A stretch of 64,000 nucleotides of DNA from NORP240 sp038134485 (GTDB lineage: Bacteria > Pseudomonadota > Gammaproteobacteria > Pseudomonadales > Pseudohongiellaceae), in contig JAYPVG010000016.1 in assembly GCA_038134485.1 (NCBI GenBank), positions 3,308 through 67,307 of the forward strand, written 5' to 3'. Under the pieces are notes generated by a model that searched no databases, was not told where the DNA came from, and saw nothing but the letters and a program-made list of their open reading frames with translations. Position numbers and translations under genes: made by a program. Within the stretch, counting starts at the first letter, position 1. Each line of letters starts with the position of its first letter. Shown in pieces: positions 29,484 through 38,725 of this stretch.

Positions 29484-29541
29484 GATACAGGAATTCCTGC
29501 GCAGAATCTGGCGGGCGCAAGAATTCAGCTCTTTGCGCTTG

Positions 29542-30696
29542 TTACTCGTTCTCTGGGCCAGCGACCTTTTTCTTGGCTGGCGCCTTCTTCGTGGCTGGTG
29601 CCTTCTTCGTGGCAGCAGCTTTTTTAGCCGGAGCTTTCTTTTTGGCAGGTGCCTTTTTCTTGGCTGGCGCTTTCTTTTCAGCCGGAGCGACCTTGGCTTC
29701 ATCTTCGGATTGCTGCTCTGCCATATCGGCGGCTTGCTCTTCTGATACTTGCTCGGCAGCGATTTCGATTGCGGCTTCCGTAACCGGTTCCGCTCCTTCT
29801 GAACCAGCTTCCGCCTCAGCCAACGCTGAATCATCGGACGTACCCGAGTTTTCTAAAACGGCTTCAGACACCTCTTCTGGCGACTCTACCTTAGCTTCCT
29901 CGATAATTTTTTCAGGCTCCACCGGCTTTACCTTTGGCGCAGCCTTAGTCTTAACGATCGGTGCAGGTTCATCGTCTTCGACTTCCACAAACTCTCCCTG
30001 TCCGACGGCACCGGCAGCTTTGCGACCTTCCAGGCAGGAGTCAGCGACGGCCGCAACGTATAGCTGGATGGCCCTAATGGCGTCATCATTGCCAGGAATT
30101 ACAAAATCAACACCGTCCGGATCACTGTTTGTATCCACGATTCCTATAACTGGAATTTTGAGACTATTTGCCTCTCTCACGGCAATCCGCTCATGATCTA
30201 CGTCGATAACAAAAAGGGCATCGGGAAGGCCACCCATGTCTTTGATGCCGCCGATGCTGCGCTCCAGCTTTTCCTTGACTCGACGCCGCATCAGCGCCTC
30301 TTTTTTAGTCAGCCGATCGAATGTGCCATCCACTTCCTGCGACTCGAGGTCCTTCAGTCGCTTGATCGAGCCGCGAATTGTTTTGTAATTTGTGAGCATG
30401 CCTCCCAACCAACGATGATTGACGTAAGGCATCCCGGCGCGCTCGGCTTCCTGTCGCACGAATTTGCCTGCCGCGCGTTTGGTGCCAACGAACAAGACCT
30501 TCTTGTTCTTGGCAGCCATATCCCGGATTTCCTCTAGCGCCTCGTTAAAAGCCGGAAGTGTGTGTTCCAAGTTTATGATATGAATTTTATTGCGAGCCCC
30601 AAAGATGTACTGCTCCATTTTGGGGTTCCAATAACGGCTTTGATGCCCAAAGTGCACACCGGCCTTCAGCATCTCTTTCATAGATACAGCGGTCAT
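29542..30696 (-). CDS. rpsB: 30S ribosomal protein S2 with long acidic/Lys-rich C-terminal extension
   Basis: S2 of the small ribosomal subunit. The ATG at 30696 (MTAVSMKEMLKAGVHFGHQ) starts a normal S2 core of about 229 residues ending near LYVAAVADSCLEGRKAAG. It is followed by about 155 extra residues, giving 384 aa against about 241 in E. coli. The extension has a Glu/Ala/Val/Ser-rich acidic linker of about 110 residues and then about 40 residues of Lys-Ala-Pro repeats (APAKKKAPAKK type), ending KKKVAGPENE. The repeat tail resembles the H1-like protein at 39.6 kb. The core looks intact, so the protein should function as S2; the role of the tail is unknown. Confidence 0.95.
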   Translation of the reverse strand: MTAVSMKEMLKAGVHFGHQSRYWNPKMEQYIFGARNKIHIINLEHTLPAFNEALEEIRDMAAKNKKVLFVGTKRAAGKFVRQEAERAGMPYVNHRWLGGMLTNYKTIRGSIKRLKDLESQEVDGTFDRLTKKEALMRRRVKEKLERSIGGIKDMGGLPDALFVIDVDHERIAVREANSLKIPVIGIVDTNSDPDGVDFVIPGNDDAIRAIQLYVAAVADSCLEGRKAAGAVGQGEFVEVEDDEPAPIVKTKAAPKVKPVEPEKIIEEAKVESPEEVSEAVLENSGTSDDSALAEAEAGSEGAEPVTEAAIEIAAEQVSEEQAADMAEQQSEDEAKVAPAEKKAPAKKKAPAKKKAPAKKAAATKKAPATKKAPAKKKVAGPENE

Positions 30697-30868
30697 AGTC
30701 TTTCCTGTAGTTCGGGTTAGGCCTCCATACACCCCATGACTAAACCCCTGGAGGACAGCTGAATGGTCTCCGACGGGCACCCAAAGCACATGTGCCGGTG
30801 TATGTGCGACGTTAAATTGCGGCTAAATTACCGCTTTTTGCTGCAACGGGGGACATACCGCCGAAGCG
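30697..30868 (-). promoter_or_regulatory. Long rpsB 5' leader, possible S2-responsive element
   Basis: If transcription starts just after the TATAAA at 30880-30875, the rpsB transcript has an untranslated leader of about 170 nt. It contains several potential hairpins and ends in AGGAAAGACT before the ATG. Gammaproteobacterial rpsB mRNAs are known to carry a structured leader through which S2 represses its own translation. I infer the same here but cannot fold or align it. Confidence 0.4.
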
Positions 30869-30874
30869 CCGCGC

Positions 30875-30903
30875 TTTATACCATAACAGCTATGAAAATT
30901 GAA
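30875..30903 (-). promoter_or_regulatory. Candidate rpsB promoter with GC-rich discriminator
   Basis: On the minus strand, TTCAAT and TATAAA are separated by 17 nt and followed immediately by GCGCGGCGC. A strong -10, a weak -35 and a GC-rich discriminator are typical of ribosomal promoters repressed by ppGpp. It is the most likely start of the long minus-strand operon series. The call is by inspection only. Confidence 0.5.
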
Positions 30904-31029
30904 GTATTTGCCCACCTTACAGAATCTTGGTGAGACGAACATTAGTCCGTCCCTGACTCCTGTTATTCGCCATGCCGCTGCATTACAATAGGCGTCTTGC
31001 CGGGATCTGGAGCAAACCGGGTTTCTCCA

Positions 31030-31809
31030 ATGGGAATATCACTCAAGAACGCTGATGAAATCGCCAAAATGCGCGTAGCCGGCAGGCTGGCCGCTGAGGT
31101 ACTGGAGATGATTACTCCGTATGTCAAACCGGGCATATCGACCGGGGAACTCGATCGGATTTGTCACGACTATATTGTTAACGTCCAGCAGGCGATACCG
31201 GCCCCTCTGAACTACAATGGATTTCCGAAATCAATCTGCACCTCTGTCAATCACGTTATCTGTCATGGCATTCCCAGCGATGAAAAAACCCTGAAAGACG
31301 GAGACATCATCAATATCGATATCACTGTGATCAAGGATGGTTTCCATGGTGATACCAGTAAAATGTTTAGCGTGGGCAGAACTGCCGAACATGCGGAACG
31401 ACTGATAAGAGTCACACAAGAGTGCCTTTATCTGGGTATAAACGCGGTCAAGCCCGGCGTCACCCTTGGTGATATCGGTCACGTGATTCAGACTCACGCG
31501 GAATCAAATCATTACTCGATCGTCAGAGAATATTGTGGCCACGGAATTGGTCGGGTGTTTCATGAGGATCCGCAGGTTCTGCACTATGGTCGCCCGCGCA
31601 CGGGATCAGTGATTGTCGAAGGTATGACCTTTACTATTGAGCCGATGTTGAATGCCGGGACTCGACATACCAAGTTATCCAAAAAGGATGGCTGGACCGT
31701 AACAACCAAAGACCGGCGCCTGTCCGCGCAGTGGGAGCACACGCTTGCTGTAACTCGCGACGGATGCGAGGTGCTTACTCTGCGCTCAGATGAGGTAATT
31801 CCGAATTAA
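31030..31809 (+). CDS. map: Type I methionine aminopeptidase
   Basis: Removes the initiator Met from nascent proteins. The ATG at 31030 gives 259 aa, the usual type I length. Metal ligands and active-site residues are visible: His in NHVICHGIP, Asp in INIDITVIKDGFHGDTS, His in GHGIGRVFHE, Glu in TIEPML and Glu in QWEHTLAVT. It is divergent from rpsB across a 333-bp intergenic region and begins the plus-strand map-glnD-yffB-dapD-dapE series. A TACAAT at 30984-30989 could be its -10 element. Confidence 0.97.
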   Translation: MGISLKNADEIAKMRVAGRLAAEVLEMITPYVKPGISTGELDRICHDYIVNVQQAIPAPLNYNGFPKSICTSVNHVICHGIPSDEKTLKDGDIINIDITVIKDGFHGDTSKMFSVGRTAEHAERLIRVTQECLYLGINAVKPGVTLGDIGHVIQTHAESNHYSIVREYCGHGIGRVFHEDPQVLHYGRPRTGSVIVEGMTFTIEPMLNAGTRHTKLSKKDGWTVTTKDRRLSAQWEHTLAVTRDGCEVLTLRSDEVIPN

Positions 31810-31837
31810 CAGCCAGTCTGTCGATAATCGAAAGAGA

Positions 31838-34540
31838 TTGCCGCAAGCCGATCCTGCCGACAATCCTCCGATTCAGTTGTTGAATCCGACGGATCTGCTT
31901 GCACGATTGAATTCTGGCGAAAATATTATCGCGGTTTTAAAATTCGCCATCGAACAAGCCACTGCCGAACTTGATCGGCGGTATCGCAATGACGAAGACA
32001 TCGGATTACTGGTCACTAGCCGGGCACGCTTGATCGACCAGGTTCTGCAACTTGCATGGCAGCAATTTCCGTGGCCCGATGAGGAGAAAATTTCCCTGGT
32101 CGCCGTTGGGGGCTATGGGCGAGGTGAATTACATCCGCACTCCGACATTGACCTGCTTATCCTTACCCGCAGCGCCCGTATCAGCAAATACAAGGCTCAT
32201 ATTAGAAATTTTCTGACACTGCTCTGGGACATAAATCTCGAAATCGGCCAAAGCGTCCGCTCGCTCAAGCAATGTAAGCAGGAAGCCAAGGCAGACATCA
32301 CAGTCGCAACTGCGCTGATGGAATCTCGAACGCTGGCTGGCCCCGCAAGTCTGCGGGACGAGATGGAAAAGCTTACTTCCAGCAAGCGAATCTGGCCAAT
32401 CAAGCAATTTCTGCGCGCCAAGTGGGATGAACAAATCGCCAGACACGAAAAATACTATGATATCGATTACGCGCTGGAACCCAATGTAAAGACCTCTCCT
32501 GGAGGGCTTCGGGACATTCAGACAATCGCCTGGGTAGCCAAGCGTCAGTTCGGCGCCAGAAATTTCCATGATCTGGCAGATCTTGGCTTCCTAAACAAAT
32601 CCGAAGAAATAATCTTCAATGAAGGCCAGCGATTCCTCTGGAAAATTCGCTACGGACTGCACCTGATTTCGGGGCGTCGCGAGGACCGTCTGCTATTCGA
32701 CAAGCAGAGAGAACTTGCGGTCCTGCTGGGATATCAGGACGACAAAACTAGTCTGGCAGTTGAAAAACTTATGCAGAAGTACTACCAGGTGGTCGCAGGC
32801 CTTCGGGAAGTAAACGATGTACTCTTGCAGCATCTCGATGAAGCAATATTGCGGGCCGGAGAAAAAGAAAAGATCGTCGCGTTGAGCAAACGCTTTCAGA
32901 TTAGAAATGACTACATCGAGGTTACCAGTCCAGCAGTATTCCGGCGCACCCCCTTTGCCCTACTCGAAGTTTTTGTGCTCATGGCGCAAAATTCTGACAT
33001 TAAGGGGATGAGGGCATCGACGATAAGGCTCATTCGAGAAAATCGCCACCTTGTGGACGAAAATTTTCGCAACGATATAAGAAACACTTCGTTGTTCATG
33101 GAATTACTCCGATCGACCCATTTGCTAACCCTGCAAATAAGGCGCATGGCCCGCTACGGTATACTTGACAGATACCTGCCTGAATTCGGCCAGATCACCG
33201 GTAAAATGCAACACGATCTGTTCCATATTTACACCGTAGACGCACATACACTGCAGGTAGTGGAAAACATGCGGCGCTTTCTGCTGCCCACCGCAGAGGA
33301 GAATTTTCCGGTCGCGGCCCATATCGCGCGCAATCTGCCGAAAATTGAATTACTCTACATCGCCGGTCTCTACCACGATATCGCAAAAGGGCGTGGAGGA
33401 GACCATTCGGTCCTGGGAATGAATGACGCCGAAAGCTTCTGCAGTAGACATCAATTGAGTGCTTGGGACAGTAAATTGGTGTCCTGGCTCGTTCAAAAAC
33501 ATCTTCTGATGTCGATGACGGCCCAACGAAAAGACATCAGTGATCCAGATGTGATTCAGGAGTTCGCTATCGAGGTTGGTGACAAACTTCACCTCGACTA
33601 CCTTTACGCATTAACCGTGGCAGATATTTGCGCCACGAATCCCAATCTTTGGAACGCCTGGCGAGCCTCCTTGTTGCGACAGCTTTATCTCAGTACCAAA
33701 CGCGCCCTCAGGCTCGGACTTGAAAACCCTGTTGATCGCGATGAGCGAATTCGCGACAAGCAGCAGTCTGCTCTACAGAAGCTTATCGATCGAGGCCTCA
33801 ATGAGGCTCAAATCATGCAAATTTGGGCGAATACGGCAGATGAGTACTTCATCCGAGAATCCGTAACAAACATAGTTTGGCATTCAGAGAGCATCCATCA
33901 GCACTTGGAACCAGGACCTCTGGTCGCCATCAAAGACACCGAGGAAAATAATATCGAGGGGGGCACACAAATATTTATATACATGCCCAACAGTCAATTC
34001 CTGTTTGCCAACAGTACTGCGGCGTTTGAAAAGCTAAATCTCAACATCCAGAATGCCAGAATATTCACTTCTTCTAATGATTTTTGTATGGATACGTTCA
34101 CAGTACTTGAAAACAACGGAAAACCCGTTGGCGAGCGCCCGGATCGGGTGGCGCAGGTCAAGCAGGTATTGCTCGACCATATTCGGGATAGCGATTCTTA
34201 CTCGCCGCCAACGAATCGAAAGCCCACCAGAAAGCTGAAACACTTCAGTCAGCACGTGGAAGCTGAATTGATCAATAATCCCGATAAGCCCTATTCGACG
34301 CTAGAGGTAAATTGTCCAGACCATCCAGGTATCCTTGCATCGATAGGTAAAATATTTGCGGAAAATCACATTAATCTCAGAGACGCGAGAATTACAACTC
34401 TTGGGGAGCGGGTGGAGGACCTGTTTTACATAACCGACAAAGAGAATTCCGCGATAACTGACATTAATCAGATCGAAAAATTGGTAACCAAAATAAAGCA
34501 GCGTCTTGAAGAGCGTATTTCCGAAAGGGTCAGTCATTGA
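31838..34540 (+). CDS. glnD: Bifunctional PII uridylyltransferase/uridylyl-removing enzyme
   Basis: Glutamine sensor that uridylylates PII (GlnB/GlnK) under nitrogen limitation and removes UMP under excess. The 900-aa protein has the nucleotidyltransferase motif GGYGRGELHPHSDIDLL at about residues 91-107. The HD hydrolase motif YHDIAKGRGGDHS is near residue 512, and two C-terminal ACT domains follow (the second begins near LEVNCPDHPGILASIG). The first available start codon is TTG at 31838, only 28 nt after map; no ATG is nearby, so the exact start is uncertain. Confidence 0.96.
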   Translation: MPQADPADNPPIQLLNPTDLLARLNSGENIIAVLKFAIEQATAELDRRYRNDEDIGLLVTSRARLIDQVLQLAWQQFPWPDEEKISLVAVGGYGRGELHPHSDIDLLILTRSARISKYKAHIRNFLTLLWDINLEIGQSVRSLKQCKQEAKADITVATALMESRTLAGPASLRDEMEKLTSSKRIWPIKQFLRAKWDEQIARHEKYYDIDYALEPNVKTSPGGLRDIQTIAWVAKRQFGARNFHDLADLGFLNKSEEIIFNEGQRFLWKIRYGLHLISGRREDRLLFDKQRELAVLLGYQDDKTSLAVEKLMQKYYQVVAGLREVNDVLLQHLDEAILRAGEKEKIVALSKRFQIRNDYIEVTSPAVFRRTPFALLEVFVLMAQNSDIKGMRASTIRLIRENRHLVDENFRNDIRNTSLFMELLRSTHLLTLQIRRMARYGILDRYLPEFGQITGKMQHDLFHIYTVDAHTLQVVENMRRFLLPTAEENFPVAAHIARNLPKIELLYIAGLYHDIAKGRGGDHSVLGMNDAESFCSRHQLSAWDSKLVSWLVQKHLLMSMTAQRKDISDPDVIQEFAIEVGDKLHLDYLYALTVADICATNPNLWNAWRASLLRQLYLSTKRALRLGLENPVDRDERIRDKQQSALQKLIDRGLNEAQIMQIWANTADEYFIRESVTNIVWHSESIHQHLEPGPLVAIKDTEENNIEGGTQIFIYMPNSQFLFANSTAAFEKLNLNIQNARIFTSSNDFCMDTFTVLENNGKPVGERPDRVAQVKQVLLDHIRDSDSYSPPTNRKPTRKLKHFSQHVEAELINNPDKPYSTLEVNCPDHPGILASIGKIFAENHINLRDARITTLGERVEDLFYITDKENSAITDINQIEKLVTKIKQRLEERISERVSH

Positions 34541-34543
34541 ATC

Positions 34544-34891
34544 ATGATCATCCTATACGGAATACGAAACTGCGACACCATTAAAAAAACTCTGCAATGG
34601 CTGGAGAGCAACGGCCTTGAATATCAATTCCACGATTACCGCAAAGAAGGTATAGAAGCCTCCCTGATCCATCAGTTTCTCAAGCAGTTCACTCTCGAGG
34701 AATTGATCAACAAACGGGGTACTACCTGGCGCAAACTTCCGGAATCTGACAAGCAAGGTCTGACCCTCGAAAACGCTGGTAAATTGATGGAGACAAACCC
34801 ATCTTTAATAAGACGCCCTATCCTTGTTGACGGTGACCGGTGGCTGATCGGCTTCGATCCGCAGATATTCAACGAAATACTTATCCCTTAG
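34544..34891 (+). CDS. yffB: ArsC/Spx-family YffB-like protein
   Basis: Small thioredoxin-fold protein of 115 aa in the ArsC/Spx/MgsR family. The N-terminus MIILYGIRNCDTIKKTLQWL has the single active-site Cys. The motif LINKRGTTWRKLPE and the C-terminal RRPILVDGDRWLIGFD are typical of YffB. The physiological substrate is not established; GSH-linked thiol reduction has been suggested for relatives. The neighbouring dap genes match the E. coli yffB-dapE arrangement, and only 3 nt separate it from glnD. Confidence 0.9.
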   Translation: MIILYGIRNCDTIKKTLQWLESNGLEYQFHDYRKEGIEASLIHQFLKQFTLEELINKRGTTWRKLPESDKQGLTLENAGKLMETNPSLIRRPILVDGDRWLIGFDPQIFNEILIP

Positions 34892-34903
34892 AGAGTTATG
34901 GTT

Positions 34904-35944
34904 ATGTCTTTTTTATTTCACAGCATCGCTTTTGGTCTCGGCGCTAAAAATCGTCGCGGGGATATTATTGAAGTGTTTTATCCTCTTCCCCTGATTCACC
35001 CGGCAACCGAATTCTCGCAATGTGTAGTCAAATGCCTGAACCTGGATGGGCCAGCGAACATAAGTATCGAACTTGATCAGGACACAGTGGCCTTATTGAA
35101 GCAATCGCTCATCCCCTCTTTCCAAGACCAGGCGCAGTTACTTGAACAATTTGCCGGAGGTGCAGAAGGAACTGTCATCGCCTGCTTGATAGGCGAGGAT
35201 CGCGCCCCTGCTTCGGTCGCAGAAGTCTTTTTAAAATTACATTTGCTTTCTCATCGACTTGCTTTGCCAAACACTCTGAATCTGGATGGGGCATTTGGAT
35301 TGCTTCATAACCTGGCATGGACCAATAAGGGTCCTGTTTCCCTTGACGAACTTCCTGCTCGACAACTGGAAGCACGCCTGAATGGCGAACTTCTGGAGGT
35401 TATGTCGGTAGACAAATTTCCAAAGATGACCAACTACGTGGTGCCATCAGGCGTCCGAATAGCGCATACAGCCAGGGTCAGGCTTGGCGCGTACATTGGC
35501 GAGGGAACGACTGTAATGCATGAAGGTTTTGTGAATTTTAATGCCGGGAGCACCGGCACGGCCATGGTTGAAGGACGCATTTCTGCTGGAGTGATGGTTG
35601 GCGCAGGAAGTGACCTGGGAGGAGGCTGTAGTATCATGGGCACCCTATCGGGTGGCGGGACGGAAATTATCACAGTAGGAGAAAACTGTCTGATTGGTGC
35701 AAATGCCGGCATCGGATTCTCTATAGGAGACCGTTGCATCATTGAAGCAGGACTTTACGTCACTGCCGGAACCAAGGTTAATGTGCTGGACCGGGAAGGT
35801 GCGCTGCTCAAAAGTGTCAAGGCCAGAGATTTGTCTCACCTTAATGACCTGCTCTTCAGACGCAATTCCCTTAGTGGTGCAGTGGAATGCATTCCGAACA
35901 AAGCATCCATAGAACTTAATGAAGAATTGCACAGCCACAACTAA
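34904..35944 (+). CDS. dapD: Tetrahydrodipicolinate N-succinyltransferase, long form
   Basis: Succinylates tetrahydrodipicolinate in the diaminopimelate/lysine pathway. The ATG at 34904 (MSFLFHSIAFG) is preferred over 34898 because GAGAG lies 8 nt upstream; it gives 346 aa. This is the longer Pseudomonas-type DapD rather than the 274-aa E. coli type. The left-handed beta-helix with VEGRISAGVMVGAGSDLGGG and IGANAGIGFSIGDRCIIEAG lies in the C-terminal half. dapE follows 18 nt downstream. Confidence 0.95.
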   Translation: MSFLFHSIAFGLGAKNRRGDIIEVFYPLPLIHPATEFSQCVVKCLNLDGPANISIELDQDTVALLKQSLIPSFQDQAQLLEQFAGGAEGTVIACLIGEDRAPASVAEVFLKLHLLSHRLALPNTLNLDGAFGLLHNLAWTNKGPVSLDELPARQLEARLNGELLEVMSVDKFPKMTNYVVPSGVRIAHTARVRLGAYIGEGTTVMHEGFVNFNAGSTGTAMVEGRISAGVMVGAGSDLGGGCSIMGTLSGGGTEIITVGENCLIGANAGIGFSIGDRCIIEAGLYVTAGTKVNVLDREGALLKSVKARDLSHLNDLLFRRNSLSGAVECIPNKASIELNEELHSHN

Positions 35945-35962
35945 TCAGGTTTTAACACAGTC

Positions 35963-37081
35963 ATGCGGACGCTGGAGCTAACAAAACAACTCATCGAACG
36001 GGAATCCGTTACCCCGGTAGATGCTGGCTGTCAGGAGATAATGATAGAGCAACTTGAGGCTCTCGGCTTCAATATCGAACGGCTGCAATTCGGCGAAGTA
36101 ACCAACTTCTGGGCACAACTTGGCAATAGCACGCCGCTTCTGGTTTTCGCCGGGCACACCGATGTAGTCCCAGCGGGTTCTGTTGACGGCTGGGATTCGC
36201 CTCCATTCAAACCTGAAGAGCGAGACGGATTGTTGTTCGGTCGCGGCGCTGCTGATATGAAAGCATCCCTCGCAGCCATGATAACCGCCTGCGAGCATTT
36301 CCTGGGTATCAGAGAACCGCGCGGCTCACTGGGCTTTTTGATTACCAGCGACGAAGAAGGCCCGGCAATCAATGGCACACTCCGTGTTATGGAGTGGCTG
36401 CAGGAGCGCGGGATAGAGATTGATTATTGTGTGGTTGGTGAACCGAGCAGCAATTCGAGCCTCGGAGATACAATAAAAATTGGTCGCAGGGGATCTCTCA
36501 ATGGTCAACTGACCGTCAATGGAGTCCAGGGGCATGTTGCATACCCTCATCTGGCCCGGAATCCGATTCATCTGGTTCTGCAGTCACTTAGCGACTTGAT
36601 AGCTGAACCATGGGACGAGGGTAACGATTCTTTCCCGCCAACGTCTTTACAGATCTCCAATGTCAATGCCGGGACCGGCGCCGCCAATGTGATACCGGCG
36701 TCCATTCAAGTAGATTTCAACATCAGGTATTCTACCGAAACCGATGATCAGAAAATTCGCAACCGCTGCGAGGAGATATTTTCTGGATATGAGCTCGACT
36801 TTAGCATTGACTGGACTTTGTCCGGCAAGCCATTTCTGACGTCTAAAGGAGCTCTTATCGATGCGGCATGCGCCGCAATCCAGGAACAAACCGGCAATCT
36901 TCCAGAGCTCTCAACAAGCGGTGGAACCTCTGACGGTCGGTTCATAGCCCCTGCTGGCACTGAAGTGATCGAACTGGGTCCCTGCAACGCGTCAATTCAC
37001 AAGGTCAATGAACACGTCGCCATAAGCGATCTGGATGAGTTGGCAATACTATACAAAAAGATCCTGGAAAAGCTTCTCTAG
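35963..37081 (+). CDS. dapE: Succinyl-diaminopimelate desuccinylase
   Basis: Di-zinc M20 hydrolase releasing LL-diaminopimelate from its N-succinyl form, for lysine and peptidoglycan. It has 372 aa. Metal-binding and catalytic elements are VFAGHTDVVPAGSVDGW, GRGAADMKASLAAM, TSDEEGPAINGT, VVGEPSSN and the late His in NASIHKVNEH. Its TAG stop is inside the CTAG palindrome that also forms the stop of convergent rsmJ. Confidence 0.97.
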   Translation: MRTLELTKQLIERESVTPVDAGCQEIMIEQLEALGFNIERLQFGEVTNFWAQLGNSTPLLVFAGHTDVVPAGSVDGWDSPPFKPEERDGLLFGRGAADMKASLAAMITACEHFLGIREPRGSLGFLITSDEEGPAINGTLRVMEWLQERGIEIDYCVVGEPSSNSSLGDTIKIGRRGSLNGQLTVNGVQGHVAYPHLARNPIHLVLQSLSDLIAEPWDEGNDSFPPTSLQISNVNAGTGAANVIPASIQVDFNIRYSTETDDQKIRNRCEEIFSGYELDFSIDWTLSGKPFLTSKGALIDAACAAIQEQTGNLPELSTSGGTSDGRFIAPAGTEVIELGPCNASIHKVNEHVAISDLDELAILYKKILEKLL

Positions 37082-37878
37082 CTAATGGCGTACACGTCGA
37101 AGCGGCTGCTGCGACCAGTTAATTTGAAGGTTGGAATTCTATAATCAATATTGGGCGCCCGAAGCGGACGCTTAACCACTACCCTGCGCGTCGCAATCGC
37201 AAAAGCATCAATCATCATTTTGGCGTTGTCATTCTCATTTTCGACCGTCGCTAAATATTTTTGAAGAAAGAACATTTCCTTCTTTACGCGCGCGCTTTTT
37301 CGCCGTGTGGGAAACATAGGGTCAAGGTAAACAACATCAAATTTGGGTCTAGTCGAAGCGAAATCGGCAAGGCTAGTGTTCAGCAATTTCATTGCTTCGA
37401 TGGGGAAGCGTGTATTTTTATATTCCGACACGCGCGCTCGCGACATTCCATCCCTAAGTAGCGCATGAACAACCGCATTCTGCTCGAGCATTGTAATCTC
37501 GTAGCCAGCCGATGCGAGTAAAAAAGCGTCCTTTCCCAGGCCCGCTGTTGCATCAAGAACCGAGGGCAGGACACCTCCCGTCTTGCCTACCGCCCGAACA
37601 ATCATCTGAAGCTTCACCTGATTTCTTACCCGATATGAAAGGGTCGGATGTTCGAAATCAACCTTTAACGTACCTGGACACCCTATATTGACTGAGATCA
37701 GTTCCAACCCGGTTTCTGAAACTTTCAACCGGAATTCATAAGCGTCATCAACTGTTTCACCGAGTATAAAAAGTGGCAGATTCAATTCTCTGGCTAAATC
37801 ACGAGCTGTCTCCCTGACCTCGACCGTAGCACCGTCATCATTACTACCCAGTTCAACTATTAATGCGACCTCCGACAT
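37078..37878 (-). CDS. rsmJ: 16S rRNA (guanine1516-N2)-methyltransferase
   Basis: SAM-dependent methyltransferase modifying G1516 of 16S rRNA. It has 266 aa. The SAM-binding stretch is DATAGLGKDAFLLASAGY, and the catalytic DPxFP-type motif is VYLDPMFPTRRKSARVKKEM. Both are characteristic of RsmJ (YhiQ). It converges on dapE with a 4-nt overlap at the stop codons. uppP lies 20 nt upstream in the same direction. Confidence 0.95.
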   Translation of the reverse strand: MSEVALIVELGSNDDGATVEVRETARDLARELNLPLFILGETVDDAYEFRLKVSETGLELISVNIGCPGTLKVDFEHPTLSYRVRNQVKLQMIVRAVGKTGGVLPSVLDATAGLGKDAFLLASAGYEITMLEQNAVVHALLRDGMSRARVSEYKNTRFPIEAMKLLNTSLADFASTRPKFDVVYLDPMFPTRRKSARVKKEMFFLQKYLATVENENDNAKMMIDAFAIATRRVVVKRPLRAPNIDYRIPTFKLTGRSSRFDVYAIS

Positions 37879-37898
37879 TCAGTAACCGGCTCCTGCTG

Positions 37899-38705
37899 CT
37901 AGTGTATAAAGTAAATAGCCAAAAGCAGCGACCCGAGAATAATTCGATACAAGACGAAAGGCAGAAAACCGGTACGCTCTATCAGCTTGAGAAAGAAATG
38001 GATACAGAAGTAAGAGACAATTCCTGACACCAGAGCACCGTAAAACAGCATTAGCCATTCAGTAGCATTGGCACCGTCTTTATAAAAATCAATTATTTTT
38101 AGCACCCCGCTGGCAGAGATAATTGGAATCGCCAGGAGAAACGAAAATTGCGAGGCAGCATTCCGGGATAACCGCAAAAACAGACCTGCCGTCATAGTGA
38201 CTCCCGAGCGCGATGTGCCAGGTAACAGCGCAAGCATCTGAGCGAAGCCAATTATTAATGCTGCTTTCCAGGTCAGATTCTTCAGCGTCTTCTGTTCTTC
38301 CCGTCGTGTATCCGCAAAAAATAGCAAGACTGCAAAGATTATCGAAGTCACTGCGATCAGCAGAATAGATCTGGTGAACTGCTCCACAACATCATTGAGA
38401 ATTAACCCAGCAATTCCGGCTGGGCACGTCGCCAACAGTATCAACCAGGCCAAATTCGAATTCTCGGATGACTCACCACTGACAATCGAGCGCAGCCAGC
38501 CAATAGCCAGCTCAGCTACCTGAAGCCGAAAATAGAAAACCACTGCTATCAGGCTTCCAACGTGCACTGACACATCGAAAACCAGCCCCTGATCCTGCCA
38601 GCCAAGTAACTCGGCCGGCAAAATGAGATGACCCGAGCTTGAAATAGGAAGAAATTCAGTAAGACCCTGAAGAGCCGCTAGAAAAGTTACTTGAAGGAGT
38701 TCCAC
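37899..38705 (-). CDS. uppP: Undecaprenyl-diphosphatase UppP/BacA
   Basis: Integral membrane phosphatase converting C55-PP to C55-P for reuse in cell-wall synthesis; overexpression gives bacitracin resistance in relatives. The 268-aa hydrophobic protein has the two conserved boxes LTEFLPISSSGHLILP and LLPGTSRSGVTMTAGLF with catalytic Glu, Ser, His and Arg residues. The start is GTG at 38705. It is 20 nt from tsaB. Confidence 0.97.
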   Translation of the reverse strand: MELLQVTFLAALQGLTEFLPISSSGHLILPAELLGWQDQGLVFDVSVHVGSLIAVVFYFRLQVAELAIGWLRSIVSGESSENSNLAWLILLATCPAGIAGLILNDVVEQFTRSILLIAVTSIIFAVLLFFADTRREEQKTLKNLTWKAALIIGFAQMLALLPGTSRSGVTMTAGLFLRLSRNAASQFSFLLAIPIISASGVLKIIDFYKDGANATEWLMLFYGALVSGIVSYFCIHFFLKLIERTGFLPFVLYRIILGSLLLAIYFIH

Positions 38706-38725
38706 TATGGCCTACTTGCATGCAC

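Noticed and set aside
29573..30196. Long plus-strand frame opposite the rpsB tail
   Set aside because: An antisense shadow of the Ala/Glu/Lys-rich extension; no start context and no recognisable domain.
30811..30839. Plus-strand terminator GCGG...CCGC followed by TTTTT upstream of map
   Set aside because: The stem is only four bases and no plus-strand gene lies upstream to need it.
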